64,000 nucleotides of DNA from CBDAPI01 sp965248635 (GTDB taxonomy: Bacteria; Acidobacteriota; UBA6911; RPQK01; CBDAPI01), in NCBI GenBank assembly GCA_965248635.1, contig OZ252114.1, forward strand, positions 1,488,001 through 1,552,000, in the 5' to 3' direction. A model generated the notes under the pieces. That model saw only the letters and a list, made by a program, of their open reading frames with translations. It did not search any database and was not told the origin of the DNA. A program made the translations under genes and the position numbers. This document shows positions 63,601 to 64,000 of the stretch, piece by piece. Position 1 is the stretch's first letter; every line of letters starts with the position of its first letter.

Positions 63601-64000
63601 AAGGCCTTGCACAAACTGATCGTGATGTCGGCCACCTACCGTCAGACCTCAAGGGTCGCCCCAGGGTTGCTGGACCGAGACCCAGGCAACTCGCTCTATG
63701 CCCGAGGCCCCCGCTTTCGCGTGGACGCCGAAACGATCCGAGACATCGCCTTGACTGTGAGCGGACTCCTGAACCGCAGGATCGGAGGTCCCAGTGTCTT
63801 CCCGCCACAGCCTCCGGAGTTTACCAAGCTCGCCTTTGGTACCGTAGACTGGCAAGTCAGCGAAGCCCAGGATCGCTACCGGCGCGGGCTCTACACCTTC
63901 TGGAAAAGAACCACACCCTATCCGTCCTTCACCACTTTTGACGCCCCCCCGGGCGACACCACCTGTGTGCGTAGAAACCGCTCCAATACACCGCTACAGG
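60660..64000 (+). pseudogene. Planctomycete-type cytochrome c / DUF1549 / DUF1553 protein, frameshifted, open at window end
   Basis: From ATG 60660 the frame has a signal peptide (CLLLLIPAGLLNALAAA), haem site CYPCH in ILKKNCYPCHGARV, the PSCyt1/DUF1549 text (NPIDTFVFARLRAEGLSPSA, ERWARPWLDAARYADTNGYE, CAQCHDHKYDPLSQREYYQF) and stops at 62091-62093. The next frame continues at LQDPDLPDQGPGRHQDGDAI through a carbohydrate-binding-like insert to DUF1553 (ARVTINRLWSRYFGRGIVST, DRGWDLKALHKLIVMSATYR) and is open at 64000. One extra C at about 62079-62080 (GCTCCTT for GCTCTT) explains the break. It differs from the 36-38 kb paralogue in having a long central insert. Whether the lesion is real is unknown. 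Confidence 0.85.

Noticed and set aside
1..64000. Search for tRNA, rRNA and riboswitch structures
   Set aside because: Intergenic segments were read for cloverleaf arms and known conserved cores and none was convincing; a covariance search could still find one.

Overview
The window reads as a chromosome segment from a GC-rich bacterium of the Acidobacteriota / PVC (Planctomycetota-Verrucomicrobiota) type. The clues are gene families, not a ribosomal marker: two large cytochrome-c/DUF1549/DUF1553 proteins, a TAT-exported DUF1501 protein, a lipoprotein of the PVC-type dehydrogenase family, a DUF1080 glycan hydrolase, and a fusion of a DNA-binding helix-turn-helix to a TolB-like propeller that is common in Acidobacteriota. 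No rRNA, tRNA or CRISPR array was seen. Phylum assignment is an inference.

Layout. 1-2.4 kb: lipoprotein dehydrogenase (cut by the window edge) behind a SelA-like PLP enzyme. 2.6-4.0 kb: complete IS3-family element. 4.2-10.9 kb: zinc-ribbon membrane protein, an attC-like palindrome, a secreted orphan, a TauD-type dioxygenase, a CocE/NonD hydrolase and a polytopic membrane protein. 11.1-14.6 kb: remnants of a natural-product-like locus (glycosyltransferase piece, fatty-acyl-AMP ligase piece, ACP-thioester reductase) interrupted by a complete IS1380 element with target duplication. 14.6-17.8 kb: aldehyde dehydrogenase overlapping a ThDP enzyme. 18-20.7 kb: long TonB-like protein whose frame breaks at a hexanucleotide repeat. 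21-23.3 kb: desaturase, truncated aldo/keto reductase, DUF1080 protein. 23.3-27.7 kb: bioF-bioA-bioD-bioB operon. 27.9-29.4 kb: secreted alpha/beta hydrolase. 29.5-34 kb: scrambled mobile region with a 181-bp MITE, IS1380 pieces, an IS110-family gene, and one host gene split onto opposite strands by an inversion. 34.0-34.5 kb: toxin-antitoxin pair. 34.6-38.5 kb: DUF1501 plus cytochrome pair. 38.7-46.1 kb: hydantoinase/oxoprolinase-type HyuA-HyuB divergent from a sugar-type ABC importer whose ATPase carries an in-frame amber codon. 46.1-48.7 kb: class III aminotransferase and M20 amidohydrolase. 48.7-54.2 kb: fragments, the HTH-TolB regulator, a frameshifted MauG-type peroxidase and a frameshifted TPR protein. 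54.3-55.8 kb: small protein, HU, NUDIX, TfoX. 56.0-58.1 kb: IS1595-type element with intact ends, an 8-bp target duplication and apparent passenger genes. 58.3-60.3 kb: FtsH. 60.7-64 kb: second cytochrome/DUF1549/DUF1553 gene, frameshifted and open at the window end.

Functionally the intact genes point to scavenging of organic nitrogen, sulfur and carbon compounds (TauD, HyuAB with an importer, aminotransferase with M20 hydrolase, ThDP enzyme with aldehyde dehydrogenase) plus biotin prototrophy. The many IS elements, truncated genes and single-base lesions point either to ongoing gene decay or, for the single-base lesions, to residual assembly errors. Sequence alone cannot separate these.

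The most novel structures are the passenger-bearing IS1595 element, the gene split by an inversion whose breakpoint lies in IS1380, the MITE, and a 114-bp promoter-bearing repeat found in two places.
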